The notes under the pieces: model-generated
What the model saw: only the letters and a program-made list of their open reading frames with translations
What the model was told of the DNA's origin: nothing
The model's database searches: none
Part shown: positions 44,201 through 52,403 of the stretch, one piece after another
Layout of the letters: each line of letters begins with the position of its first letter
How positions within the stretch are numbered: the stretch's first letter is position 1
Assembly (NCBI GenBank): GCA_011526565.1
Contig: WYBL01000026.1
Span: 167,928 to 231,927, forward strand
Source: Acidobacteriota bacterium
Lineage (GTDB): Bacteria; Acidobacteriota; Vicinamibacteria; Fen-336
Length of the DNA stretch: 64,000 nt
Direction: 5' to 3'
Program-made: the position numbers and the translations under genes

Positions 44201-44320
44201 GACCGCATCGTCACCCGCTACATGGACGACGCGGATTTCCGCGGCTCCGCATTCCCGATCCTGGCCCGCGAGATTTTTGACGCGATCCGCGCCCGGGGCG
44301 CGAGCCGGGGCGACCAGTAG
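41216..44320 (+). CDS. hsdR: type I restriction enzyme motor/nuclease subunit HsdR
   Basis: 1034 residues. N-terminal PD-(D/E)xK nuclease: D138 in TVDLLFAVNG, E152-L-K154 in ATCELKNPG. Walker A K319 in HSAGSGKTNS and DEAH at 444-447, then the rest of a superfamily-2 translocase and a helical C-terminus for HsdM/HsdS contact. HsdR cleaves DNA after translocation. Its ATG overlaps hipA by ATGA, not hsdS, so expression follows the HipBA operon. 9 bp separates its stop from the convergent methyltransferase gene. Confidence 0.9.
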   Translation: MSQTDERAFESWLEVVLCEGSGWEAGSAADWDVERALFPSVVVGFLQDTQGPLWAQMKALHGSALDALVVESLAKELALKGALHVLRHGFKFHGKTFRLCYFKPAHGLNEEILGLYARNRLTLTRQVRCHPGKNDTVDLLFAVNGLPVATCELKNPGTGQTWRHAVAQYKRDRDPRAPLFEFGKRALVHFAVDPDEVHMATQLRREATVFLPFNRGSHPGQVQCGKGNPQHPSGYRSGYFWEEVLQRDSVLDVLGHFMFLERSEERVDDGQGGRKKLVREALIFPRYHQLDAVRGLVAAAREEGAGHNYLIQHSAGSGKTNSISWLSHRLASLHDGHDRKVFDCVIVITDRRVLDQQLQDAIYQIEHAQGVVKAIDENSRQLAEALVDGTAIVITTLQKFPFVLRGLLRVAGAETHEQASAEERRQAAAWEAAIAARRYAVIVDEAHSSQTGESARELKALLGAASAGSGEDGEEDWEDRLSQIVQSRGRQPNLSFFAFTATPKGKTLELFGRPGASGKPEPFRIYSMRQAIEEGFILDVLSHYTTYATFYRLQKAVADDPALPKKRAARALAKFMSLHPHNVEQKTEVMVEHFREHVKHRLGGRAKAMLVTSSRLHAVRYKLAFDRYIAEQGYGDVRTLVAFSGSVTDPDTGQEYTEPGMNLDVVTGRPIGEAALPERFESADYQLLLVANKYQTGFDQPLLHTMYVDKRLDGVQAVQTLSRLNRMVPGKDAPFVLDFVNDAEDILRAFKPYYDRTELEEVSDPGQLEALKHELDQAQVWHRSEVEAFARVFYKPVTQQSRGDHAELQRHLQPSVDRFKAIAEAEDREAFRNRLAGYVRLYAFLSQIIPWGDAEQEQLYSFGRLLLDHLPAERDPAVVSVGDEVALQYYRLERIASGPIEVREGEAQYVKSPTDLGTGRAQDEEAPLSAIIEVLNERFGTQFNEEDRLFFQQIKERACRNEQVIETALANPLDRFEIGIRRLIEDLMVERMGENDRIVTRYMDDADFRGSAFPILAREIFDAIRARGASRGDQ

Positions 44321-44329
44321 CCCAGGTCC

Positions 44330-45406
44330 TCACTGCAGGCGGTAGAAGGTCCAGCCGTCGTGGGGGACGTCGAGGATCAGGGCGTCCGTGAAGCCCGCCT
44401 CGCGCGCGTAGGCGCGCAGGGTGTCCGGGCGCATCGCCGCGCCGGTGCCGGCGGGCTGCGGGCCGCTCATGCTCGAGGCGAGGCAGGAGAGCACGCTCCA
44501 GCCGTACACGAAGCGGTCGAGGTCGGTGCCGGGAGCGGAGAACGCCGGCGGCAACTTGAGGTCGACGACCAGCGCCGTGCCGCCCGAAGTGGTCAGGCGG
44601 CGCAGCGTGCGCAGGGCCTCGATCGGGCGCGGCATGTCGTGCAGCGCCTCGAACACCATCGCCAGGTCGTAGTCGCCGGCCAGCGCAGGGTCGGCGGCGT
44701 CCCGCGTCTCGAACCGCACGCGGTCGGCGACGCCCGCACTGCGCGCGTGCGCGCGCGCCATCTCCACGCTCGCGGGGTCGACGTCGAAGCCGTCGACCGT
44801 GACCGCCGGGAAGGCGCGGGCGAGGCCGATCGCGGACCAGCCGGCGCCGCAGCCGAGGTCGGCGACGCGCGCCGGGGGCCTGGCGTGCAGCCGCGCCTCG
44901 AGGCCCGGCACCGCCGCGATCCAGCCCGCCATCTCCGTCAGGTAGGCGACGCGGCCGAGGCTCGCCTGGGCGATGCGGGCCTCCTCGTCGTGGTCGGCGG
45001 AGGCGATGCCGCCTCCCTCGCGGAAGGCCTCGAGCAGGGACGGCATCTGGCGCGAGAGCGGCAGCAGGCTCAGCGGACGGTCGCCCTGCCACAGCGGGTC
45101 GTCGCGCTCGACCAGCACGCGCGCGTGGGCCCGCGGCAGCGAGTAGCGGCGCTCCGCCGGCGCCGCCTCCACGTCGTCCACCTCCAGCACGCCCGTGACG
45201 GCCTGCTGCTCGAGCCACTCGCGCACGTAGCGCTCGTGGGTGCCCGTGCGGGATGCCAGCTCGCACGCCGTCAGCGACCCGGCGGCCGCCAGCGCATCGT
45301 AGAAGCCGAGTTGGCGTCCGAGGTAGCCGGCCAGCACGTCGAAGTAGCCGAGCGTGGCCTGTTGCAGCCGCGCCGCGAATGCCTGCGCCGGATCGTCGGG
45401 CTCCAT
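44330..45406 (-). CDS. class I SAM-dependent methyltransferase
   Basis: 358 residues. N-terminal helical/winged segment (ELASRTGTHERYVREWLEQQ, a dimerisation HTH seen in O-methyltransferases), then a Rossmann core with VADLGCGAGWSAIGLARAFP (motif I), VDGFDVDPASVEMAR (motif II) and DLAMVFEALHDMPRP (post-motif). The substrate is unknown; similar proteins methylate small molecules. TACAGT box 8 nt before the ATG. Confidence 0.75.
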   Translation of the reverse strand: MEPDDPAQAFAARLQQATLGYFDVLAGYLGRQLGFYDALAAAGSLTACELASRTGTHERYVREWLEQQAVTGVLEVDDVEAAPAERRYSLPRAHARVLVERDDPLWQGDRPLSLLPLSRQMPSLLEAFREGGGIASADHDEEARIAQASLGRVAYLTEMAGWIAAVPGLEARLHARPPARVADLGCGAGWSAIGLARAFPAVTVDGFDVDPASVEMARAHARSAGVADRVRFETRDAADPALAGDYDLAMVFEALHDMPRPIEALRTLRRLTTSGGTALVVDLKLPPAFSAPGTDLDRFVYGWSVLSCLASSMSGPQPAGTGAAMRPDTLRAYAREAGFTDALILDVPHDGWTFYRLQ

Positions 45407-45414
45407 CGCCCGCG

Positions 45415-45420
45415 ACTGTA
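45415..45420 (-). promoter_or_regulatory. -10-like TACAGT box of the methyltransferase gene
   Basis: TACAGT on the minus strand, ending 8 nt before the ATG at 45406, and preceded by CTGC as at 29981. The position implies a near-leaderless transcript. Confidence 0.35.
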
Positions 45421-45423
45421 GCA

Positions 45424-45452
45424 GCGCCGGGGCGGAAGCTCCGCCCCGGCGC
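45424..45452 (-). terminator. perfect 13-bp hairpin after the cytochrome gene
   Basis: GCGCCGGGGCGGA (45424-45436) pairs with TCCGCCCCGGCGC (45440-45452) across a 3-nt loop. No T-run follows on either strand, so it is a strong structure of uncertain terminator strength, 9 bp past the cytochrome stop. Confidence 0.5.
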
Positions 45453-45460
45453 GCGTGACG

Positions 45461-46003
45461 CTACTGCGCCGGCGGGAGCGGGGCGGGGACCTTGTTCTTG
45501 ATCGGGGTCAGGGACATGAAGTAGGCGTACATGTCCTCGATGTGATCGTCCGTGGCGTGGGACAGGGGCAGCAGCGGCATCGGCGGCAGGATCGGGCGGC
45601 CCTTGCCCATGTGGCGGCCGGTGCGCAGCGCCTGCACGAAGTTCTCCTCGGTCCAGGTGCCGATGCCGGTCTCCTTGTCCGGGGTCAGGTTGGCCGAGAA
45701 GCTCGTGCCCCACGGGCCCGACCACGCGGTCATCGTGCCGGTGCCCGTGAACAGCCAGGGTCCGGGCGGCAGCTTCGGAGCGGGCGGCAGCACCATCGAC
45801 TCCGGGTGGCCGGCGTAGGCCATCGTCTCGTCGGGCTGCGGCCCGTTGGGGCCGAGCTTGTGCGCGGTGTGGCAGTCGGCGCAGCCGGACGTCAGCACCA
45901 GGTACTTGCCGCGCTCGATGCGCGACTGGGCGGCGTCATCCGCGGCGGCGGCGGGTGCGGCTCCGAGCCCGGCGAGGGCCAGGACGGCGATCCCCATCTT
46001 CAT
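45461..46003 (-). CDS. secreted monoheme c-type cytochrome
   Basis: 180 residues. Signal peptide (MGIAVLALAGLGAAPAAAAD), heme motif CADCH in VLTSGCADCHTAHKLG near residue 35, and Met candidates in the C-terminal half (FMSLTPIKNK). It is a periplasmic electron carrier. ATG at 46003 with GGAGGAAGACCGAAGG upstream. A 29-bp gap follows the diheme-like gene upstream, so the two are probably an operon. Confidence 0.85.
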   Translation of the reverse strand: MKMGIAVLALAGLGAAPAAAADDAAQSRIERGKYLVLTSGCADCHTAHKLGPNGPQPDETMAYAGHPESMVLPPAPKLPPGPWLFTGTGTMTAWSGPWGTSFSANLTPDKETGIGTWTEENFVQALRTGRHMGKGRPILPPMPLLPLSHATDDHIEDMYAYFMSLTPIKNKVPAPLPPAQ

Positions 46004-46032
46004 CCTTCGGTCTTCCTCCACTTGGTCCGGTT

Positions 46033-47127
46033 TCAGTCGTGCACGGCGGGAAGGTCTTCGGCGATCCAGGCGCGGATCAGCGCCACGGCCTCGCGGTCGA
46101 CGCGCTCCGAGCCCAGCGGCGGCATCTGGCGCAGCGGGTGGCGCGACTCCATGCGTTGCACGAGCGCGCTGTGGCCGGGATCGCCCGCGGCGATGCGAAG
46201 TCCCGCGCCGCCGGGAACGCCTTCGACGGGGCTGCCGGCCGGCCGGCCCGGCGCCGTGCGCAGCGCAGCGTGGCTGCCGGCCGCCTCGCCGGGGGCCACC
46301 CGCAGCCACAAGCCGGCCGAAGCCGCCTCGTCGTCGGGGTGGTGGCACGTGCCGCAGTTCGCGTGCAGGTAGCCGAGCGCGGCGCGCTCGCGCGGGCTGC
46401 GCGCCGTGATGCGGGCGGACGCGCCGCCGTCCGCGGGGGCGGGCGACAGCCGGCCGGCCGCGACGAGGCCGGCGAGGTCGAGCATGCCCGGCTCGAACGG
46501 CTCGGCGTGGGGCGCCAGCGGGTCGCGCTCCGGGGCGAGCTGCACCGCGCCGAAGCCGAGCACCGCGTCGCGGCCCGCGGCCTCGTGGCACACCGCGCAG
46601 TCGGCGACGCCGGGGATGTCGTGCCGCACGCCTTCGCCCGCGTCGGCGTGGTCGCGCAGGCCGCGCGCCGGCGCCAGCGTGGCCTCGGTCTGCGCCTCGT
46701 TCCACACGTAGGCCGCGTAGAGCCAGGTGCCGTCCGCGCGTTTCTCCATGTAGCGGGTCTCGACCTTGCGCCCGCCGAACGCGAACTCCTTCCAGAACCG
46801 CGTACCGGCCGGGAACACCCACGCGCCGGGCCGCGAGGCGTCGATCGTCGCGCCGGCCGGCAGCGACACCCAGCGCCGCTTGGCCGCCCCGTCCGTCCAC
46901 AGCGGGTAGACGGGAGCGTAGCGGGAGAGCCCGGGCCCGTCGTCGCCGGTCAGGCCCGTCGCGGCCAGCGTGACCGGCGCTGCGCGATCGGCGGCGCCGC
47001 CGGCGGAGAGAGCCGCGCCGAGGCACACGAGCGACGCCCATCGCCACCTCGATCTCGTTGCGCCTCGCACCCGTCGAGAGACGTTGCGGCGAGCAGGCGG
47101 GTTCCGTGGCGCCGTGATCCCGGTCAC
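46033..47127 (-). CDS. diheme cytochrome c-like protein
   Basis: 364 residues. Hydrophobic signal (WASLVCLGAALSAGGAA), then a beta-rich domain with WVFPAGTRFWKEFAFGG, and two heme-binding motifs, CAVCH (GVADCAVCHEAAG) and CGTCH (LHANCGTCHHPDD). Such diheme proteins are exported and pair with small cytochromes. GTG at 47127 is used because it makes GTGA with the phosphatase stop; a GTG at 47070 is an alternative start. Confidence 0.75.
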   Translation of the reverse strand: MTGITAPRNPPARRNVSRRVRGATRSRWRWASLVCLGAALSAGGAADRAAPVTLAATGLTGDDGPGLSRYAPVYPLWTDGAAKRRWVSLPAGATIDASRPGAWVFPAGTRFWKEFAFGGRKVETRYMEKRADGTWLYAAYVWNEAQTEATLAPARGLRDHADAGEGVRHDIPGVADCAVCHEAAGRDAVLGFGAVQLAPERDPLAPHAEPFEPGMLDLAGLVAAGRLSPAPADGGASARITARSPRERAALGYLHANCGTCHHPDDEAASAGLWLRVAPGEAAGSHAALRTAPGRPAGSPVEGVPGGAGLRIAAGDPGHSALVQRMESRHPLRQMPPLGSERVDREAVALIRAWIAEDLPAVHD

Positions 47128-49560
47128 CCGCGGGCCCCGAGGTAGCGCACGGCCAGCGCGGTGATGTCGTCCGACGGCGGCGCGCCCGCGGCGTGCTCCT
47201 TCACCGCCGCGAAGCTGTGGCCGACGAGATCGGCGCTCGCGGCGCCCGCCTGCGCGGCGAGCAGCGCCTCGAGCCGCGCGGGCGTGAACAGCGCCTCGGT
47301 CACGCCGTCGGTGTAGAGGTACAGCGCGTCGCCCGCGGCCAGCGTCACCGCCGCCGACTCGTAGCCGGGGCCGTCCATCAGGCCCAGCGGCAGGCCGAGG
47401 CCGCCGTGCAGCGGCTCGACGCGGCCGCCCGCCCGCACGATGTACGGAGGGTTGTGGCCGGCGTTCGCGAAAGCGAGCGCGCCGGTCGCCAGGTCGAGGC
47501 GGCCGAGGAACGTGGTCACGTACAGCCCGCGCTCGTTGTCGCGGTACAGCTCGCGGTTCACTCGCTCGAACAGCGCGCCGGGGCCCAGGCTGGCGCTGCC
47601 CATCGCGGCCCGCAGCAGCGTCTTCGCCATGGTCATGAACAGCGCGGCGCCGATGCCCTTGCCGGAGACGTCGCCCAGCGTGAACCACAGCGCGCCGTCC
47701 TTGACCAGGAAGTCGTAGAGGTCGCCGCCCACCGAGCGGGCCGGTTCCAGCCGCGCCGCGATCTCGAACTCCGCCGCGGCCGGGAACACCCGCGGCAGCA
47801 TCGCCATCTGGATGTCGTGGGCGAGGCGCAGGCCGTGCTCGATCTTCTGCTTGTCGACGAAGGCCTCGACCAGCCGCGCGCGGTCGAGGGCGACCGCGGC
47901 GTGGGACGCGAACGCCGAGAGCAGCGCCTCGTCCTGCGCGCCGAACGGTCCGGCCGCCTTGTTCATCACCTCCAGCACGCCGATCAGGCGCCCGGCGTGG
48001 GTGTACATCGGCGCGCACAGCAGCGAGCGGATCGGCGCGCCGCCGGCGGGTTCGAGGGCGGGGTCGAAGCGGTGGTCGCGCGTCGCGTCGGCCACGTTGA
48101 CGATCGCCCCCGTGCGCGCCGAGTGGCCGGCGAAGCCGACGCCGACCGGCACCCGCAGCGGACGCGCCGCGGCGTCGCCCGGCTCGCGGCTGCGCAGCAC
48201 GTCCTCCTTCTCGTCGTGGACCCACAGCCGGCTGCGCTCCGCGTCGACCACCCCGCGGGCGCGGGACAGGATCACCGCGAGCTGGGAGTCGAGGTCGGCG
48301 GCGCCGGACAGCGCCTCGCTCGCCTCCAGCAGCGAGCGCAGGCGCTGGATCGTCGCGTTGAGGTCGTCGACCATGCGCGCGTTCTGCATCGCGATCGCCG
48401 TCTGCGCGCAGAACGCGGCCAGGTGCGCGAGGTCGCCTGCCGCGAACGCCCCGCCGCTTGTCGAGCGCCTCGACCACCGCCACGGTCGCGCCGTCGCGGT
48501 CGCGCACGGGCAGGCAGGCGAGCGAGCGGGTGACGCGCCCGGCCTTCGCGTCGAGCGTGCGGTCGAAGCGCGGGTCGGCCGCCGGGTCGGCCAGCACGAT
48601 GCCTTCGCCGGAGCGGAACACGAGGTCGGCGATCTCCGGGTGCGACGGCCCGACGCCCGCCCCGCCGTCTTCGCTGGTCATGCCCCACAGCTCGCCGCTG
48701 CGGCGATCGCGGACCAGCAGCGTGACCCGCTCGGCGTCGAGCACGGAGGCGGCCGTGGCGGCGATGCGGCCGAGCAGCGGGCGCAGGTCGACCTCGCGCG
48801 AGAGCGCCGCGCTGACCTCGAGGAACTGAGACTCCTCGGACCGCGCGCGCCGGACCTCCTCGTGCAGCATCGCGTTGGCGAGCGCCGTGGCGGCGGGTGC
48901 CGCCAGCGCCTCCAGCAGCTTGACGTCCTCGTCGTCGAAGCCGCGCCGGCGCTTGTTCAGCACCTGCGCCACGCCGACCGTCTCGGCGTGGCCCGCGCGC
49001 ACGTGCTTGAGCGGGACGCAGAGCAGGTCGCGGGTGCGGAAGCCGGTCTCCTCGTCGACCCGGGTGTTGAAGCGCGGGTCGGCGTAGGCGTCCGGGATCA
49101 GCAGCGGCTGGCCGCTCGCGAACACGGCGCCGGCGATGCCCTGGTTGGCGGGGAAGCGGATCTCCGCGTCGAGGCCCGAGGCGACCTTGGTGAACAGCTC
49201 GCCCGTGCGCTTGTCGTAGAGGAACACCGAGCAGCGCTCGGCCTCGAGGAAGTCGCAGATCAGCTCGACCAGCCGCGGCAGCAGCACGTCGACGAACAGC
49301 GAGTCGGAGAGCTGGCGCGAGATCAGCAGCAGCGCCGAGGTCTTGCGCAGCAGCGCCGACAGCCGGGACAGGAAGCCGTCGCGGTCCTGGCGGTCGAGCT
49401 TGCCGAGGATGCGGCGGACGTCCGCCTCCTCCAGGTTGCGCCGCACGAGCTCGGTGACCACGTCGATGTCGACGACGGTCTCGACGAGCGCCCGCTGGTA
49501 GTCGGCGGGCAGGTCGCGATGCGGCTCCTCGGGCAGGCCGAGGGGGGAGGGCTCGGTCAT
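47124..49560 (-). CDS. GAF/SpoIIE-type phosphatase, frameshifted
   Basis: The N-terminal frame holds a helical leader, GAF1 (about 70-250, ERCSVFLYDKRTGELF) and GAF2 (about 255-360, DAERVTLLVRDRRSGELWG). At 48448-48459 it loses sense in VVEALDKRR. The correct continuation in another frame is FCAQTAIAMQNARM, then GAF3 (VDAERSRLWVHDEKEDVLRS) and a PP2C/SpoIIE domain (SVGGDLYDFLVKDG, FTLGDVSGKG, YLYTDGVTEA) to 47124. Removing 1 nt or adding 2 joins the halves (about 811 aa). Reads as a recent lesion or assembly error. The SpoIIE domain dephosphorylates anti-sigma-factor antagonists. Confidence 0.7.
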
Positions 49561-49606
49561 TCGGTTCCAGGCGGCTCCGAGGGTATCCAGCGGATCGTAC
49601 ACCGGG

Positions 49607-50692
49607 CTACCTGCGAGGCGAGGGCCGCGAGCCCGAGGAAGCCCCGTCTGCCAGATCGCGCGCCAGCCGCTGCGCCATCAGTGCCGCTCCGGCGGCGTTC
49701 CAGTGCACGTCGCCGGACCCGAACAGCGAGCGCGGGTCGGGGTGGGCGCGGAATTCGGGGAAGGCGTCCGTGAGGGGCAGGCCGAGCGATGCGGCCAGCT
49801 CCGCGAACGCCCGCTGCGCCCGCGACGGCGTGCGCGGGCTGTCGATCTGGGTGGGCCACGGGTAGATCGCGATCCGGAGCCGGATGCCACGGCCGGCGGC
49901 CAGGTCACGAAGGCGCCGGACACTGCGACGACAGCGCTCGACTCCGAGCCGCCCGAATCGCTCCCAGAGGGCGTCGTCTTCCGTCCAGCGGTCACGCACC
50001 GCGTAGTAGTCCACCTTCTCCTCATGGGAAGCGAACCGGGTCGTCTCCCAGAAGGCCTGTGGCCCTCGCGCCCAGTCGTCGAGCCGGCGGCGCCACAGGG
50101 GAGGGAACCGCCCCGTCTCGCCCAGGCGTTCGTAGTCGCCGACGGCTTCGTCCTGCACGTCGGAGACGTCGAGCAACAGCACCAGTTCGTCCGCCTCGTA
50201 CCCGGCCTCCAGGAAGCGGCGAAGGACGCGCTCCGAGAGGAACGGCGAGTAGCTGGCGACCCCGCCGTTGAGCACCTCGACGTCTGCCGATCGCCTCCCG
50301 AGTTCGGCCTCCAACTCTCCGGCGAGAGACTCCTCGTACCCGAGCCCGAGGCCCTCGGTGAAAGAATCCCCCAGCAAGAGCAAGCGGCGGCCGGCCCGGG
50401 TGATCGGCGGGACTCGCCGCACCGCGCGGTCGCGAAAGCCGAGGTCGTTCACGAAGTAGGGGACGGCGGCCGCACCCCACGTCTCGGTTCCGCTGAAGCC
50501 GGGGCGCAGCCCGTGGTGCACGAACGTGTCGACGACGCGCAGGCGCCCGCGAGCAGCGAGCACGCCGCCGGCGATCCACGCGGCGGTCGCGCTCGCGATC
50601 CCCAGCGCCATGCCCAGCGCCAGCGACAGCGCGCGCAAGACCACGGCGCGCCGGGGCGAAGCCGCCGGCGGGATCGGCTGAGCGTATTCCAA
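49607..50692 (-). CDS. SGNH hydrolase-like membrane-anchored protein
   Basis: 361 residues. Hydrophobic N-terminal segment (LRALSLALGMALGIASATAA), nucleophile Ser in LLLGDSFTEG, Asn/Gly in LNGGVASYSP, and the Asp/His block FGSGDVHWNAAG. Same domain pattern as the 30214 gene. It may decorate a glycan with a coupled transmembrane protein. TTG start with GGGGAGG about 8 nt upstream. It overlaps no neighbour. The phosphatase gene starts 46 bp downstream. Confidence 0.75.
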   Translation of the reverse strand: MEYAQPIPPAASPRRAVVLRALSLALGMALGIASATAAWIAGGVLAARGRLRVVDTFVHHGLRPGFSGTETWGAAAVPYFVNDLGFRDRAVRRVPPITRAGRRLLLLGDSFTEGLGLGYEESLAGELEAELGRRSADVEVLNGGVASYSPFLSERVLRRFLEAGYEADELVLLLDVSDVQDEAVGDYERLGETGRFPPLWRRRLDDWARGPQAFWETTRFASHEEKVDYYAVRDRWTEDDALWERFGRLGVERCRRSVRRLRDLAAGRGIRLRIAIYPWPTQIDSPRTPSRAQRAFAELAASLGLPLTDAFPEFRAHPDPRSLFGSGDVHWNAAGAALMAQRLARDLADGASSGSRPSPRR

Positions 50693-50710
50693 GGGCCTCC
50701 CCGGCCGCTG

Positions 50711-50740
50711 TTGACCGCGCGAGCGGAACTAGTCTAGCGT
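50711..50740 (+). promoter_or_regulatory. promoter of the GT39-like gene
   Basis: TTGACC (50711-50716), 18-bp spacer, TAGCGT (50735-50740), ending 9 nt before the TTG start at 50750. The in-frame stop at 50735-50737 excludes an earlier start, so a leaderless transcript is likely. Confidence 0.5.
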
Positions 50741-50749
50741 GCGGCCTTC

Positions 50750-52210
50750 TTGCGCCCCGGTCGCCTCGTCACCCCGCTGCTGCGCCACAGCCTCTTGCTC
50801 GCCTGCCTGGTCCATGTCGTCGCGCTGGCGGTGGTCGTGGCCATGCGCCTGCCGTTCCCGTTCGAGCTGGAACAACTCGAGGGGAGCATCGTGGACCAGG
50901 TGCTCCGCGTGACGCGGGGGCAGCCGCTCTACGTGGAACCGGGCCTCGACCATGTGCCCTACCTGTACACGCCGCTGTACTTCCTCGCCAGCGCGGCGGC
51001 CTCCGCGATGCTTGGCGACGGCTTCCTCGCCCCGCGTCTCGTGTCGGTGCTCTCCACCCTGGGCTCGCTGGCGATCGCCGGCTGGCTGGCGCAGCGGGAG
51101 ACCGGATCGCGCTTCGCCGCGCTGCTGGCGATCGGTTCCTGCGCCTCGACCTACGCGGCGACGGGGGCGTGGTTCGATCTCGCGCGGGTCGACATGCTGG
51201 CGTGCTTCCTGACCCTGCTCGGCGTGGCCGTCGCCCGCGTTGGCAGGAGCGTCACGCCGCAGGTCCTCGCGGGAGTCGTCCTGTTCCTGGCCTTCTTCAC
51301 GAAGCAGACGTCGTTGTTCGTCGCGGTCGCGATCGGGGCGTGGGCCGCCTGGAGCCTCGCCGGCGCCGCCCGTGCGGCCCTGCTCGCCACGTTCGCGTCG
51401 CTGGTCTTCGCCACCTCGATCGGCCTCGATGCCGTGACCGGGGGCTGGTACGGCTTCTACGTCTTCGCCCTGGGGGCGTCGCACGCATGGCACTTCCCGA
51501 CCCTGGTGCGATTCGTGACCCACGACCTGCTGTGGGCCATGGCCGTGCCGCTGGCGCTGGGCCTGGGCTTGCTGGCGCGCCGGTCGGCGCCCGTCGAGCG
51601 CGACCGGCTCGCGTTCTTCCTGTCGTGGCTGACGGGTGCGTTGTTCGCGAGCGGAGCCGGGCGCGGGCACGTCGGTGGATATCTGAACGCGCTGATCCCG
51701 GCCTACTTCGCGCTCGGCGTGGCGGCGGCCGTGGGGCTCGCGCAGTGGGGCGCGGGCGGGACCCGGCGCGCGAACGCCGCCGCGGCGCTGCTCCTCCTCC
51801 ACCTGGCCGCGAACACTCACGACCTGCGCTCGGTCGTGCCCGGCCGATCCGACCTGGCTGCCGGCCACCGGCTGCTCGAGGTCGTGCGGTCCTTCCCCGG
51901 CGAGGTCTACGTCGCCGACCGCGGGTTCGTGCCGACTCTCGCCGGAAAGCGCAGCTATGCCCAGGGGTTGACCGTCTGGGACGTGCTGCGCTCGCGCGAC
52001 TCTCCCTCCAGGTCGCTCCTGCTGGCCGAGCTGCAGGCAGCGTTCGCGGCCCGCCGCTTCGACGCCGTCGTGGTCAGCGACGAGGGCTGGCACCCCGAGG
52101 TCGGGCTCGAGCGTCACTACCGGCTCGCCGGCCGCGTGTTTTCCGCCGAAGCAGGCTATCCGCGGAGCGGGGCCCGCAAGCGACCCGACTACGTCTACGT
52201 GCCGCGTTGA
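50750..52210 (+). CDS. GT39-like polytopic membrane protein
   Basis: 486 residues, about 10 membrane segments (LACLVHVVALAVVVAM, VLAGVVLFLAFFTKQTSLFVA) and an N-terminal loop FELEQLEGSIVDQVLRVTRG; the DxxR-type loop of GT39/ArnT glycosyltransferases is hinted by this EQLEGS stretch. The C-terminal 120 residues are soluble. GT39 enzymes transfer sugars from polyprenyl donors to lipids or proteins. Neighbouring SGNH gene fits surface-glycan work. Start is TTG, leaderless-like; the next in-frame ATG is at 50842. Confidence 0.6.
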   Translation: MRPGRLVTPLLRHSLLLACLVHVVALAVVVAMRLPFPFELEQLEGSIVDQVLRVTRGQPLYVEPGLDHVPYLYTPLYFLASAAASAMLGDGFLAPRLVSVLSTLGSLAIAGWLAQRETGSRFAALLAIGSCASTYAATGAWFDLARVDMLACFLTLLGVAVARVGRSVTPQVLAGVVLFLAFFTKQTSLFVAVAIGAWAAWSLAGAARAALLATFASLVFATSIGLDAVTGGWYGFYVFALGASHAWHFPTLVRFVTHDLLWAMAVPLALGLGLLARRSAPVERDRLAFFLSWLTGALFASGAGRGHVGGYLNALIPAYFALGVAAAVGLAQWGAGGTRRANAAAALLLLHLAANTHDLRSVVPGRSDLAAGHRLLEVVRSFPGEVYVADRGFVPTLAGKRSYAQGLTVWDVLRSRDSPSRSLLLAELQAAFAARRFDAVVVSDEGWHPEVGLERHYRLAGRVFSAEAGYPRSGARKRPDYVYVPR

Positions 52211-52403
52211 CCGACCCCGTCTCCGGCCTGTGGTGAGGTCGTGAAGCGGATCGCCGTCGCCGCGTGCCTTCGTTCGTCGCGACTCGCCGCTGGAGCGTCG
52301 CGCCGCGAACTCGACGACGCGTTGGCGCGGGCTTTCGAGGTCCTCACGTCCGGCGTCTCCGCTCAGCCGGGCAGGCCGAGGGAGGCGGAAGGCTCGCCCT
52401 GCG
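52211..52403. other. 193-bp spacer between convergent genes
   Basis: No gene, clear hairpin with T-run or repeat is visible here. A 65-codon reading starting at 52241 overlaps the M20 gene and has no supporting feature. Confidence 0.6.

Noticed and set aside
46033-49602. One 1189-codon protein linking the diheme cytochrome and the N-terminal GAF domains
   Set aside because: It arises only because the frameshifted phosphatase N-terminus and the cytochrome share a frame; the middle part reads as nonsense while the SpoIIE domain reads in another frame.
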